From Bacillota bacterium (GTDB lineage Bacteria > Bacillota > Clostridia > Oscillospirales > Oscillospiraceae): a DNA stretch of 64,000 nt. The notes below the pieces were generated by a model, which was given only the letters and a program-made list of their open reading frames with translations, did not search any database and was not told the origin of the DNA. The position numbers and the translations under genes are program-made. The stretch lies in assembly GCA_023402075.1 (NCBI GenBank), contig JAEXCS010000020.1:61309-125308 (forward strand), in the 5' to 3' direction. This document shows positions 17,325 through 26,251 of this stretch, piece after piece. The number at the start of each line of letters is the position of its first letter. Position 1 is the stretch's first letter.

Positions 17325-17903
17325 ATGTCTAAGATGATATTGGCCTCCGGGTCCCCCCGGCGGCAGGAGCTGCTCCGGTTGATGGGGCTAAGAGAGTTTG
17401 AAATCCGTCCACCGGAGGTGGAGGAAGACTTTCCCGCCGGACTGACCCCGCAGGAAACGGTGGAATACATCTCCCGGAAAAAGTGCGGTGCGGCTGCGGC
17501 TGTCGCCGCTCCGGACGAGATCATCATTGCGGCGGACACCATGGTGTTTGTGGACGGCGCCCCCTTGGGTAAGCCCACGGATGAGGCCGACGCGCTGCGG
17601 ATGCTGATGCTGCTTCAGGGCCGGGGCCACGTGGTCTGCACCGGGGTGAGTGTATACGGAAATGGAACCACCGTGACGGAGTCGGAATCCACAGAGGTCT
17701 TTTTCCGTCCTGCCGGTCAGGAAGAGCTGACGGCCTATATCCGCAGCGGAGAACCGATGGACAAAGCGGGGGCCTATGGGGTTCAGGGTTTGGGCGCACT
17801 TTTGGTGGAGGGCATCCGGGGCGATTTTTATAACGTGATGGGCCTTCCCGTTCTGCGGCTGAGCCGCATGCTGGGCCGGTTTGGCATCCGTTTTTTCAAC
17901 TGA
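17325..17903 (+). CDS. maf: Maf-like nucleoside triphosphate pyrophosphatase
   Basis: A 192-residue Maf protein. The diagnostic start ILASGSPRRQELL (about 5-17) binds the nucleotide, and the catalytic core includes IIAADTMVF, LGKPTDEADA and the DKAGAYGVQGLGALLVEGIRGD block near 145-170. Maf enzymes hydrolyse dTTP/UTP or modified nucleotides and were first noted as septum-formation inhibitors. The gene lies directly before mreC, its conserved position in Firmicutes, although mreB and radC, usually between them, are absent here. Confidence 0.9.
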   Translation: MSKMILASGSPRRQELLRLMGLREFEIRPPEVEEDFPAGLTPQETVEYISRKKCGAAAAVAAPDEIIIAADTMVFVDGAPLGKPTDEADALRMLMLLQGRGHVVCTGVSVYGNGTTVTESESTEVFFRPAGQEELTAYIRSGEPMDKAGAYGVQGLGALLVEGIRGDFYNVMGLPVLRLSRMLGRFGIRFFN

Positions 17904-17937
17904 TTTTAATTGCTGAAAATTTGTCGGGGGCATTGAC

Positions 17938-18780
17938 TTGAAAGAATTTCTGAAACGGCACGGACTTTGGATTCTGTTTGCCACGGCGGTAATCGCCGTG
18001 GTGCTTGCGGTGCTCTCTGTGTTTAGCACCACTTCCTCCCCGCTGGTAAATCTGGCGCAAACCATCACTTCCCCTTTTCGGGCGGCGTACACCGTGGCCG
18101 CGGGCTGGCTGACGGATAAGCAAAACTACTATGAAGATACCTCGGCCCTGAAGGCAGAAAATCAAGATCTGAAAAAGCGGATTGCCGAGATGGAGGCGGA
18201 GGTACGTCAGGCCCAGAATGACAGCGAGGAAAACGAGCGGCTGCGCAGCTTGATGAATCTACGGGAGCAGCGCCGGGATCTCAGCGATTTAGAGGCCGCT
18301 ACGATCACTGAGCACTCCACCTCCAACTGGACCAGCTTTTTGACGCTGAATCGCGGCACAGATCACGGCGTGGAGAAAAACGACTGCGTGATTACGGAGG
18401 CCGGTTATCTGGTGGGCGTGGTCAGCGAGGTGGGGAGCAACTGGTGCACCGTGCTGAACATTGTTGATACGGACACCTCTATGGGCGCACAGGTTTTCCG
18501 CACGGACGACATCGGCGTGGCTGAGGGAGATTTTGCCCTGATGAGCCGAAGCCGGCTTCGGCTGGACTTTCTTCCCGCAGGGGCGCAGCTTTTAAACGGC
18601 GATTTGGTGGTGACCTCCGGTCTTGGCGGCTACTACCCTTCCGGCCTTGTCATCGGCATGGTGGAAGAGGTGCAGACGGACGATTCCGGGGCCACGGCCT
18701 ATGCCATTTTGCGCCCCAGCGCTGAATTTGACGATCTGACGCAGGTCTTCATTATCAAATCCTTTGACATCGTGGACTGA
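17938..18780 (+). CDS. mreC: Rod shape-determining protein MreC
   Basis: A 280-residue MreC. It has a short cytosolic N-terminus, one transmembrane helix (about 9-28, LWILFATAVIAVVLAVLSVF), a coiled coil (about 68-105, EDTSALKAENQDLKKRIAE...), and a beta-rich extracellular domain with the typical NRGTDHGVEKNDCV and TSGLGGYYPSGLVIGMV blocks. MreC dimers scaffold the elongasome and activate the PBP2/RodA pair. The TTG start at 17938 is preceded by GGGGG; no ATG fits the membrane topology. It is 34 bases after maf and 12 bases before mreD. Confidence 0.9.
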   Translation: MKEFLKRHGLWILFATAVIAVVLAVLSVFSTTSSPLVNLAQTITSPFRAAYTVAAGWLTDKQNYYEDTSALKAENQDLKKRIAEMEAEVRQAQNDSEENERLRSLMNLREQRRDLSDLEAATITEHSTSNWTSFLTLNRGTDHGVEKNDCVITEAGYLVGVVSEVGSNWCTVLNIVDTDTSMGAQVFRTDDIGVAEGDFALMSRSRLRLDFLPAGAQLLNGDLVVTSGLGGYYPSGLVIGMVEEVQTDDSGATAYAILRPSAEFDDLTQVFIIKSFDIVD

Positions 18781-18792
18781 AAGGCGGCTTTT

Positions 18793-19317
18793 ATGACTCC
18801 CCGACAGGAAACCATTCATAAATGGGGGCTGTACGCCCTGCTTACGCTGTTTTGCTGCGCGTGGCAGGGGGCGGTGCTGCAACATGTGCGGATTGGGGGC
18901 GTGTTTCCCTTTATCTACCCCATTCTCGCCGCGATTCTCTCCACGCTGGAAGGCCCTCTTTCGGGAATGACCTATTCTCTGGTTTTGGGTGTGGTGTGCG
19001 ATTTGACCATTTCGGCCCCAATTCCCTGCTTTTACACGCTGGTATTCCCCCTTGCGGGGCTTCTTGCAGGGATTCTGGCCAGAAGTGTGCTGTCCTCCGG
19101 CTTTTTAAGCGCACTGGTCACCTCCATGGCCGCGTTTGTTCTCACCGGCGCGTTTCACGGGCTGATTTTTATGTTTGCTTCCCGCCCCGCCTGGGGGCAA
19201 ACAGCCATTGTCTGTGCCAAAGAGCTGGGCGTGTCCTTGCCGTGGGCGCTTCCGGTGTATTTTCTCTTCCGCCGGGTTTGGCGGAAATGTCTTGAAAACG
19301 AACCAACCCGCTTGTAG
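18793..19317 (+). CDS. mreD: Rod shape-determining protein MreD
   Basis: A 174-residue polytopic membrane protein with about five helices between residues 12 and 160, the usual MreD length and topology. The identity rests on hydrophobic pattern, size and position between mreC and the PBP2 gene, plus the central acidic turn (VLGVVCDLTIS) typical of the family. An AAAGGCGG ribosome site precedes the ATG. It belongs to the elongasome complex; its biochemical role is not defined. Confidence 0.85.
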   Translation: MTPRQETIHKWGLYALLTLFCCAWQGAVLQHVRIGGVFPFIYPILAAILSTLEGPLSGMTYSLVLGVVCDLTISAPIPCFYTLVFPLAGLLAGILARSVLSSGFLSALVTSMAAFVLTGAFHGLIFMFASRPAWGQTAIVCAKELGVSLPWALPVYFLFRRVWRKCLENEPTRL

Positions 19318-19406
19318 GCTGCATTTCCCGCTGTTTTTACAAATGCTTGCTTTGCGGACCCGCGTTTTTTGGGCGCGGCTCTGCCCGATTGTCTGGAGGT
19401 AGACCC

Positions 19407-21500
19407 TTGCTTGAGACAAAATTCAATTCCAATCGCCGCCTGTATGTTTTAATTGGCTTTCTGCTTTGTGTGCTGATGACGTATGTAGGCGTGATGTACA
19501 ACACACAAATCAGCAACGGGAGCTATTACCGGGAGCAGTCTGTCCGCACCATCGCCAGCACGGAGACGGTGGAGGCCTCCCGCGGCATTCTCACCGACCG
19601 CAACGGACAGGTGATGGTTTCCAATCGACAGACCTATGCCCTCACCTTCGACATGTCCCTTCTCAATGAAGAGGACGACAAGAACGAGGCCATTCTGCGC
19701 CTGATTCAGCTATGCAGGCAGCGGGGCATTCTGTGGAAAGACAATCTGCCCATGAGCCAAACCGCCCCCTACGCCTACACTGTGGACACGGCCGGAGCGG
19801 TTCAGCGGGATCGCTTTTCCAAGTTCCTGCAATCAAGCCTGAAGGCCCTGTCTACCAATGTAAGCCGCGAAAACGTCACCAACGAGCTGCTTTCCTCCAT
19901 TCTCTCGCCGGGCGAGCTGATGAACCAGATGCGCACCCTTTTTGAGATTCCCGAAAATTGGACGGATGCGGATGCAAGGGCCGTTGCGGGCGTGCGCTAT
20001 GAGCTGGAGGTTCGCAAGCTGGTCAACACCACCGCCTATGTTTTCGCGGAGGATGTGGACACGGAGCTGATTTCTCTGGTGAAGGATGGAAACTACCGGG
20101 GCGCAAAGGTTTTTACCTCTTCTGTCCGGGAGTATAACACCGATGCCGCCGCACATGTGCTGGGCACTGTGGGCCGTGTGGAAGCAGAGGACCTGGCGGC
20201 CAACCCCGATCTTTACAGCGGTGAGGACTGGATTGGAAAATCCGGTGTGGAGCTGGCTTTTGAAACGTACCTCAGAGGTGAGGACGGAACCCGTCTGATT
20301 TCCTCCAACGATCAGGGCAAGATCACCAGTGAGTTTTACACTACCCAGCCCCAGCCGGGAAACACCGTGGCTCTGACACTGGACTTGAATCTTCAAGAAG
20401 CCACGGAGCAGGCGTTGGCCAAAACCATCACCGATATGAATGAAAAGGATGGCAACACCACCCGTGGCGCAGGGGCGGCGGTGATTGAGGTGGGTTCCGG
20501 AGAGGTGTTGGCACTGGCCTCCTATCCAACCTTTAACCTTGCAAACTACAATCGGGATTACTCCCTCTTCAGCAGCGACCCGGGAGAGCCTTTTTACAAC
20601 CGTGCTACCCACGGCCGCTATCCCCCCGGCTCCACCTTTAAGCCCTGCACAGCCATTGCCGCGCTGGAATCCGGCGTGGTGACCTTAACGGAAAAAATCC
20701 GTGATACGGGCCGCTGGTACTATCCCGACATGATTGCGGGAACCGATCCTTTTTCCGCCTGGTGCTGGAACCGCAGCGGCCACGGCCTGCAAAACATTAC
20801 TCAGGCCATTACTAACTCCTGCAACTATTTTTTCTACACCATGGGTTACCGCCTGGGCATTGAGCGGCTGGACGAATACGCCGCCGCTTTCGGTCTTGGA
20901 AGTAAAACGGGCATTGAAATCGGAGAAGACCCCGGCATTTTGGCGGGGCCGGAGTATTCTGAGTCCGTGGGCCAGACGTGGTACGGCGGAAACACCGTCA
21001 TGGCCGCCATCGGGCAATCCGACAACCTTTTCACGCCCCTTCAGCTTGCCAACTACATTGCCACGCTGGTGGGCGGAGGCGAGCATTATCCGGCCCACCT
21101 TCTCAAATCGGTAAAGGCCTATGACAACTCGTCTGTGATTTACACCGGCGTGCCGGACCCTGTGAACACCATCGAAATCAAGCCGGAAAATCTGGCGGCC
21201 GTGAAAAACGGAATGCACGACCTGACGACCAAGGGAAGCCTTGCCAGCTACTTCCGCAACTGCGTGGTGGACACGGGCGCAAAAACCGGTACGGCGCAGA
21301 TTACTAAAAGCACCAAAAACAACGGCGTATTCGTTTGCTTTGCCCCATTTGATGATCCAAAAATCGCAGTGGCTTTGGTAATCGAGCAGGGCGGCTCCGG
21401 CGCGGCGCTGGCCTCCACTGCCGTGGAAATTCTTAACGCCTACTTTACCAAAGAGGAAATCGGCACCGTGATTCTGGGAGAGAATCAAATGCTTCCGTAA
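19407..21500 (+). CDS. mrdA: Class B penicillin-binding protein 2 (elongasome transpeptidase)
   Basis: A 697-residue peptidoglycan D,D-transpeptidase. After a short cytosolic N-terminus comes one membrane anchor (about 10-30), then the class B dimerisation domain (ASRGILTDRNGQVMVSNR) and the transpeptidase domain with STFK at Ser409, SCN at 471-473 and KTG at Lys626. Position after mreCD points to the rod-shape PBP2 rather than the divisome FtsI. I chose the TTG at 19407 because TGGAGGT lies 6 bases upstream; the frame is open to 19347, but that start lacks a ribosome site. It would be a beta-lactam target. A terminator follows at 21511. Confidence 0.9.
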   Translation: MLETKFNSNRRLYVLIGFLLCVLMTYVGVMYNTQISNGSYYREQSVRTIASTETVEASRGILTDRNGQVMVSNRQTYALTFDMSLLNEEDDKNEAILRLIQLCRQRGILWKDNLPMSQTAPYAYTVDTAGAVQRDRFSKFLQSSLKALSTNVSRENVTNELLSSILSPGELMNQMRTLFEIPENWTDADARAVAGVRYELEVRKLVNTTAYVFAEDVDTELISLVKDGNYRGAKVFTSSVREYNTDAAAHVLGTVGRVEAEDLAANPDLYSGEDWIGKSGVELAFETYLRGEDGTRLISSNDQGKITSEFYTTQPQPGNTVALTLDLNLQEATEQALAKTITDMNEKDGNTTRGAGAAVIEVGSGEVLALASYPTFNLANYNRDYSLFSSDPGEPFYNRATHGRYPPGSTFKPCTAIAALESGVVTLTEKIRDTGRWYYPDMIAGTDPFSAWCWNRSGHGLQNITQAITNSCNYFFYTMGYRLGIERLDEYAAAFGLGSKTGIEIGEDPGILAGPEYSESVGQTWYGGNTVMAAIGQSDNLFTPLQLANYIATLVGGGEHYPAHLLKSVKAYDNSSVIYTGVPDPVNTIEIKPENLAAVKNGMHDLTTKGSLASYFRNCVVDTGAKTGTAQITKSTKNNGVFVCFAPFDDPKIAVALVIEQGGSGAALASTAVEILNAYFTKEEIGTVILGENQMLP

Positions 21501-21510
21501 ACTTCTTATG

Positions 21511-21545
21511 CGGTCCGGCAGGATTACTCCCGCCGGACCGTTTTT
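21511..21545 (+). terminator. Terminator of the dut-maf-mreCD-PBP2 run
   Basis: A 9-base-pair stem (21511-21519 with 21532-21540) with a 12-base loop is followed immediately by TTTTT. Confidence 0.85.
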
Positions 21546-21574
21546 AATTTTCCACTTTTTGGAAAGGACTGTAT

Positions 21575-23452
21575 TTGCGTATGAGCGAACCTTTTGTCTT
21601 TGATCCCCGGCACAGCCTGTGCAAGCAGCCTTTCGGGGCAATCGCTTGCGGAAAATCTGTTTTATTTTGCGTGCGTCCATTGGCGCGGGAGGGCTTTACG
21701 CATTGCGCGCTGGTGTTGCATCTTGAATTTTCGGGGGTACGGGAAGAGAGAGAGCTGCTGCCCGGCGGTCCGGCAGGTGACCGGGTTCTCTTTTCCCTTT
21801 CTTATGACGCGCCGGCGCTTCCGGAGCTGGTGTGGTATCACTTTCGCTTTTGGCGGGATGACGGCTCCGGCTGCGAATTGGACGCCACAGGCTATCGCAG
21901 CGACGGACACGCCGCCGATTGGCAGCTAACGGTATACGATGCTTCTCGCCCAACGCCCAAGTGGTTTGGGGGCGGCGTAACCTATCAGATTTTTCCCGAC
22001 CGGTTTTGCCGTCTTTCCGTTCCCGCCCCCACAGGCCTTGTGGGAAATCGGACGGTACACGAACATTGGGAGGACGCGCCCCATTGGCGGCCCGACCAGC
22101 AGGGCGAGGTGCGAAACAACGACTTTTTTGGCGGTTCTCTGCAAGGTATTCTCTCCCGACTGGAGAAGCTGGAGCAGCTGGGCGTGACCACGCTTTACCT
22201 TTGCCCCGTGTTTGAATCTGCCTCTAACCACCGATATAACACGGCGGACTATACACGAATTGACCCCATGCTGGGGACGGAATCGGACTTTCGGGAGCTA
22301 TGCACCCAAGCGGCAGCGCGTGGCATCCGCGTGCTTTTGGATGGCGTGTTTAACCACACCGGGTCCAACAGCGTTTATTTTAACGCCGAGGGGTTTTATT
22401 CCGATCTTGGCGCGGCCCAGAGTCAAAGCTCGCCTTACTCCGACTGGTACAGCTTTCATCCCTGGCCAGAGGATTACGACGCATGGTGGGGCATCCGCAC
22501 CCTCCCCGCCGTAAACGAGAGCAGCCCGTCCTACGGCAACTTTATCATTGACGGGGAAAATTCTGTGGTCCGCCGCTGGCTGCGGGCGGGGGCCGCCGGT
22601 TGGCGGCTGGATGTTGCCGACGAACTGCCGGACGAATTTATTGCCCGTCTTCGGACGGCAATGGAGGAGACAAAATCCGACAGCGTTTTAATTGCCGAGG
22701 TTTGGGAGGATGGTTCTAACAAAATTGCTTATTCCCAGCGGCGAAAATACCTGCTGGGCGCTGAAGCCCATGGCCTGATGAATTATCCCTTCAGAACAGC
22801 GGCGCTTGCTTTTTTAAAAGGAGACGACGCAGCTAATTTTCGGGAAACCATGGAAACCATTCGAGAAAACTATCCCCCGCCTGCTTTTTACAGCGCCATG
22901 AACTTTCTTGGAACCCATGACACACCCCGTATTTTAACAGTGCTGGGCGCCGAAAAGTCCCCTTCCACCAAGGAAGACCGCGCGGTCTTTTTCCTCTCCC
23001 CTGCCGAGCGCGCCATCGGCCTGGCCCTTCTCCGGGTGGCTGCGGTGCTGCTGTACGCCTTTCCCGGTTCTCCCATGCTGTATTACGGCGATGAGGTTGG
23101 GATGGAGGGTTGGGAGGACCCCTTTAACCGCGGCACGTACCCTTGGGGAAAAGAAGACGCCGCCCTTCAGGAGCTTTACATTTGCCTTGGACGGCTGCGC
23201 AGGACGCGAATATCCCTTCAACAGGGTGACATTTCTTATTTGTTTGCTGCGGGGCATGGTTTGGTCTTTTCCCGGAGCTGGGAAAATGAAACAACTGTTG
23301 CCATACTGAACGCTGGAGCCGAGTCAATAACGCTGGAAATCCCTTGGCAATTGACTGACGCCCGGGATGCCCTTACCGGGCAGGCATTTCCCGTTGTTGC
23401 CGGTACGTTAAAGCTGGAGCTGCCACCTCACTCTGCCATGCTTTTAATTTAA
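21575..23452 (+). CDS. GH13 alpha-glucan hydrolase (neopullulanase/cyclomaltodextrinase-like)
   Basis: A 625-residue GH13 enzyme. An N-terminal beta domain (about 1-120) precedes the barrel, which begins VTYQIFPDRFCRL. Catalytic residues are the nucleophile Asp346 (WRLDVAD), acid/base Glu375 (IAEVWED) and Asp449 (GTHDTPR); conserved region I is LLDGVFNHTG. A C-terminal maltogenic-amylase-like domain ends the protein. No signal peptide is present, so it probably acts on maltodextrins or glycogen-derived oligosaccharides in the cytosol. The N-terminal domain suggests the GH13_20 type. The TTG at 21575 lies 6 bases after AAAGGA and is favoured over the ATG at 21581. It is a single-gene unit with no sugar transporter nearby. 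Confidence 0.85.
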   Translation: MRMSEPFVFDPRHSLCKQPFGAIACGKSVLFCVRPLAREGFTHCALVLHLEFSGVREERELLPGGPAGDRVLFSLSYDAPALPELVWYHFRFWRDDGSGCELDATGYRSDGHAADWQLTVYDASRPTPKWFGGGVTYQIFPDRFCRLSVPAPTGLVGNRTVHEHWEDAPHWRPDQQGEVRNNDFFGGSLQGILSRLEKLEQLGVTTLYLCPVFESASNHRYNTADYTRIDPMLGTESDFRELCTQAAARGIRVLLDGVFNHTGSNSVYFNAEGFYSDLGAAQSQSSPYSDWYSFHPWPEDYDAWWGIRTLPAVNESSPSYGNFIIDGENSVVRRWLRAGAAGWRLDVADELPDEFIARLRTAMEETKSDSVLIAEVWEDGSNKIAYSQRRKYLLGAEAHGLMNYPFRTAALAFLKGDDAANFRETMETIRENYPPPAFYSAMNFLGTHDTPRILTVLGAEKSPSTKEDRAVFFLSPAERAIGLALLRVAAVLLYAFPGSPMLYYGDEVGMEGWEDPFNRGTYPWGKEDAALQELYICLGRLRRTRISLQQGDISYLFAAGHGLVFSRSWENETTVAILNAGAESITLEIPWQLTDARDALTGQAFPVVAGTLKLELPPHSAMLLI

Positions 23453-23458
23453 ACTCTT

Positions 23459-23494
23459 TGCCCGGGATTGTTTCACGTGAAACAATCCCGGGCA
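23459..23494. promoter_or_regulatory. parS site 1 inside a 36-base perfect palindrome
   Basis: Positions 23469-23484 read TGTTTCACGTGAAACA, the exact consensus ParB-binding parS. The symmetry extends perfectly to 23459-23494, adding a TGCCCGGGAT arm on each side. It lies 7 bases after the stop of the GH13 gene and 500 bases before parA. No T run follows, so it is not a conventional terminator. Confidence 0.95.
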
Positions 23495-23561
23495 GACTTA
23501 TAGGTATTGGCCAACAAAAAATTTACGTCAACTTTTTATTTAGCGTTGTCACCCCACAGCT

Positions 23562-23601
23562 GTATACCCTGAATGTTTCACGTGAAACATTCAGGGTATA
23601 C
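23562..23601. promoter_or_regulatory. parS site 2 inside a 40-base perfect palindrome
   Basis: Positions 23574-23589 are again TGTTTCACGTGAAACA. Perfect dyad symmetry extends to 23562-23601 with arms of different sequence (GTATACCCTGAA) from those of site 1. The two parS centres are 105 bases apart, ten turns of B-DNA. Confidence 0.95.
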
Positions 23602-23700
23602 TAAATTTGCTTTATTTCACAAACGCAAAGAGTCATCCTTCCCTTCTTCGTTGTTTTTGTAAAAGCTTTTCTGTTTTTACGTTTTTCTGCGGCAACTGCC

Positions 23701-23729
23701 TTGAATCTCAGGAAAAACCTTGTTATAAT
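23701..23729 (+). promoter_or_regulatory. Sigma-A promoter for parAB
   Basis: TTGAAT (23701-23706) and consensus TATAAT (23724-23729) are separated by 17 bases. It would give a leader of about 250 bases before parA that contains two further palindromes (23821-23834 and 23839-23848). No other gene lies between. Confidence 0.75.
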
Positions 23730-23820
23730 GTCACAAGGAAACCATTGCAGGCCGTTTTGGCTTGAAAACGAGTCGCGCGGCAATGTGCATGCGGAAATTG
23801 TTTAACTAAGCGGCTTGTCT

Positions 23821-23848
23821 CGCTTTATAAAGCGGTACAAGGCCTTGG
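23821..23848 (+). repeat. Two short palindromes in the parA leader
   Basis: CGCTTTATAAAGCG (23821-23834) and CAAGGCCTTG (23839-23848) are perfect dyads 4 bases apart. They could be an operator or an RNA structure; nothing else in the leader is recognisable. Confidence 0.5.
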
Positions 23849-23984
23849 TGACTTACTTTTGCGTCAGCATGATGCGCGCACTGCAAACATATGCAGAGCC
23901 GCTTTTGCGGCTTTTGAAACAATTAGGGCTGGATTGTTAAAAAACGGCGTGTCTGACTGCCGTTACAGGAAAGCGGGTGCTGTA

Positions 23985-24740
23985 TTGGCAAAAATTATTG
24001 CAATTGTGAATCAAAAGGGCGGTGTGGGGAAAACCACTTCCTGTGTAAGTCTTTGCGCCGCTATGAAGGATGCAGGACAGAGGGTTCTGCTGTGCGACTT
24101 TGATCCTCAGGCCAACGCCACCTCCGGCATGGGTGTGGACAAAACCCTGTCCAAGGGCGTGTATCAGGTGGTGATTGGAGAAGCCCTCGCAGCCGACGCC
24201 ATCGTAGCAACAAAATACGGCGACGTGCTTCCCTCCAACAAGGCGCTGGCCGGGGCGGGCATTGAGCTGATTGCCATGGACCGGCGGGAGTATCTATTAA
24301 AGGATGCGCTGGCGCAGGTGGCGGACAGCTACGACTTTATTTTTATTGACTGCCCTCCCTCTTTGGAGCTGCTGACCTTAAACGCGCTTTGCGCCGCTGA
24401 CTCGGTTTTGGTTCCGGTGCAGGGGGAATACTTCGCACTGGAGGGACTAAGCGACCTGATGAACACCGTGCGGATTGTCCGACGCTCCCTGAATCCCCGG
24501 CTGGAGCTGGAAGGCGTTTTACTTACCATGTTTGACGGGCGAACCAATCTGGCGCTTCAGGTGGCAGAAGAGGTTAAGCACTACTTCCCCGGAAAGGTCT
24601 ATGCCACCGTGATTCCCCGGAACGTGCGCTTATCCGAAGCGCCCAGCCACGGCAAACCAATCTTTTCTTATGACCGCACCTCTCGCGGCGCGGAAGCCTA
24701 CGGCGCGTTAGCCGCCGAATTTTTACAGAAGAATCGCTGA
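23985..24740 (+). CDS. parA: Chromosome partitioning ATPase ParA (Soj)
   Basis: A 251-residue ParA ATPase. The deviant Walker A KGGVGKTT at 11-18 has the signature Lys11, followed by LLCDFDPQANATSGMG (Walker A') and FIIDCPPSLELLTLNAL (Walker B), then IPRNVRLSEAPSHGKPI near the end, typical of Soj. I chose the TTG at 23985 because it gives the family's usual MAKIIAIVNQKGG start; the frame is open to 23859 but that stretch is unconserved. ParA binds DNA nonspecifically with ATP and works with ParB-parS in origin segregation and in control of DnaA. It is 18 bases before parB. Confidence 0.92.
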   Translation: MAKIIAIVNQKGGVGKTTSCVSLCAAMKDAGQRVLLCDFDPQANATSGMGVDKTLSKGVYQVVIGEALAADAIVATKYGDVLPSNKALAGAGIELIAMDRREYLLKDALAQVADSYDFIFIDCPPSLELLTLNALCAADSVLVPVQGEYFALEGLSDLMNTVRIVRRSLNPRLELEGVLLTMFDGRTNLALQVAEEVKHYFPGKVYATVIPRNVRLSEAPSHGKPIFSYDRTSRGAEAYGALAAEFLQKNR

Positions 24741-24758
24741 TTCTGGAAAGGAGTCGCT

Positions 24759-25640
24759 ATGGCGTCTCAAAAATCCGGGTTGGGGCGGGGCCTTGGCGCC
24801 CTGTTGGGAGACGACGTGCTGAAAACGGAAACCTCCGGCACCTTCTCTCTTCCGATTTCCCAGGTGGAGAGCTGCTCCACCCAGCCCCGCAAAAGCTTTG
24901 ACGGGGACGCGCTGAACGATTTAGCGGATTCTATCCGCCGTCACGGAATTATTCAGCCGCTTACAGTCCGGAAACTGTCTTCCGGGTACTATCAAATTGT
25001 AGCGGGAGAGCGCCGATGGCGCGCAGCCCGTCTGGCCGGTCTTTCAGAGGTACCCGTTGTCGTCGTGGAAGCCGACGACCGGAAGGCCGCAGAGCTGGCC
25101 ATGATTGAAAACCTTCAGCGCGAAGACCTGAACGCCATGGAAGAAGCAGCCGGATTTCAATCCCTGATTCAGTCTTATCGCATGACGCAGGAGGAAGCCG
25201 CCGAAGCCGTGGGCAAGTCCCGCAGCGCCGTGGCGAACGCACTGCGCCTGCTGACCCTCTCCCCCGCTGTAAAGGCGCTGGTGGAAGACGGAACTTTGTC
25301 CGCAGGACACGCCAGAGCCCTGCTTCCCCTCTCCCCCGCTTTGCAGGAAAGCGCGGCCCGCTCTGTGATTTCCGGGGGGCTTTCCGTGCGGCAGACAGAG
25401 GCGCTGGTAAAAAAGCTGAGCGCAGAGAAGCAGGAAGAAGAAGCTTCTTCCGACAAGGTAGACTATGCGGCAGAAGCACAGCGGGAGCTGGCTACCCGGC
25501 TGGGCCGGGGCGTGAAAATTGTATCAGGCCGAAAAAAAGGCCGTGTCGAGCTGGAATATTACGGAGTGGACGATCTGAATGATTTATTGGAGGCTTTGAC
25601 ACTTCTTAAAATCAAGCGCGCCCAGTCCGAGCAAATGTGA
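24759..25640 (+). CDS. parB: Chromosome partitioning protein ParB (Spo0J)
   Basis: A 293-residue ParB. The N-terminal LGRGLGALL (8-16) stimulates ParA ATPase. The CTPase domain has GERRWRA at 83-89 and ENLQRED at 117-123. A helix-turn-helix follows (TQEEAAEAVGKSRSAVANALRLL), and then a C-terminal dimerisation domain. ParB loads at parS, closes as a CTP clamp and spreads to recruit condensin. Three parS-type sites lie in the window (23469, 23574, 53885). GGAAAGGAG precedes the ATG. It has the ParA-interaction motif that the paralogue at 9118 lacks. Confidence 0.93.
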   Translation: MASQKSGLGRGLGALLGDDVLKTETSGTFSLPISQVESCSTQPRKSFDGDALNDLADSIRRHGIIQPLTVRKLSSGYYQIVAGERRWRAARLAGLSEVPVVVVEADDRKAAELAMIENLQREDLNAMEEAAGFQSLIQSYRMTQEEAAEAVGKSRSAVANALRLLTLSPAVKALVEDGTLSAGHARALLPLSPALQESAARSVISGGLSVRQTEALVKKLSAEKQEEEASSDKVDYAAEAQRELATRLGRGVKIVSGRKKGRVELEYYGVDDLNDLLEALTLLKIKRAQSEQM

Positions 25641-25653
25641 GGAATAACTGAAC

Positions 25654-26190
25654 ATGAAACTGGAAAAGCGCAGCACAGGAGCCGAGGACGAGGTTCCCGC
25701 GCAGGAAATCAGCACACCGGACGGGAAGAAAAACAAGCCCGTCGTTGTCTATATTATGGTGCTGTTTATTGTGGCCTTTTTGCTTATGGCACTGTCCTTC
25801 CTGACCCACCAGCGCAGCAACGAAGAGGTTATCGGCACTTTACAAAGCTCCGTTTCCACCTTGCAGGAGCTGCAAAAAAGTCAGGATGAAAATTTGCGGC
25901 TCCACTCCCGGCTGGAGGATGCGGAAAAGCAAATTCGGGATTTGGAGTCTCAGGTGAAAGAGATGAATTCCGCCGGAACGGAATCTGATGACAAAGCAGA
26001 GGCGCTTTTATCCCTGTATCTCTTGCAGCAGCAGTACGCCGCCAAAGACTTTGACGCCTGTCGTCAGACGCTTCAATCTATGGAGGACGCCGGGCAGCCC
26101 GACCTTCTTTCCAAGGACGGTTTGGAAGAAGTTGTCTCCCCCGCCCAGAGATACCAGCAATTAAAGGAAGCCGTGATGTCCACATGGTAG
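25654..26190 (+). CDS. Single-pass membrane protein with coiled coil, unknown function
   Basis: A 178-residue protein not assigned to a family. Residues 1-28 are polar and cytosolic, about 30-50 form one transmembrane helix (VVVYIMVLFIVAFLLMALSFL), and about 57-110 form a coiled coil (EEVIGTLQSSVSTLQELQKSQDE...LEDAEKQIRDLESQVKE). The C-terminal 65 residues are helical (LLSLYLLQQQYAAKDFDACRQTLQSME) and look like a TPR-type pair. The ATG is 13 bases after the parB stop, so it is likely cotranscribed with parAB, which hints at a link with chromosome segregation or the envelope; that is inference only. Confidence 0.7.
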   Translation: MKLEKRSTGAEDEVPAQEISTPDGKKNKPVVVYIMVLFIVAFLLMALSFLTHQRSNEEVIGTLQSSVSTLQELQKSQDENLRLHSRLEDAEKQIRDLESQVKEMNSAGTESDDKAEALLSLYLLQQQYAAKDFDACRQTLQSMEDAGQPDLLSKDGLEEVVSPAQRYQQLKEAVMSTW

Positions 26191-26251
26191 ACCCCGGCAT
26201 TCATTGATCATTTAAAATTTTTACACGGTATGTGGTAAGGAGAAAAGAAAT

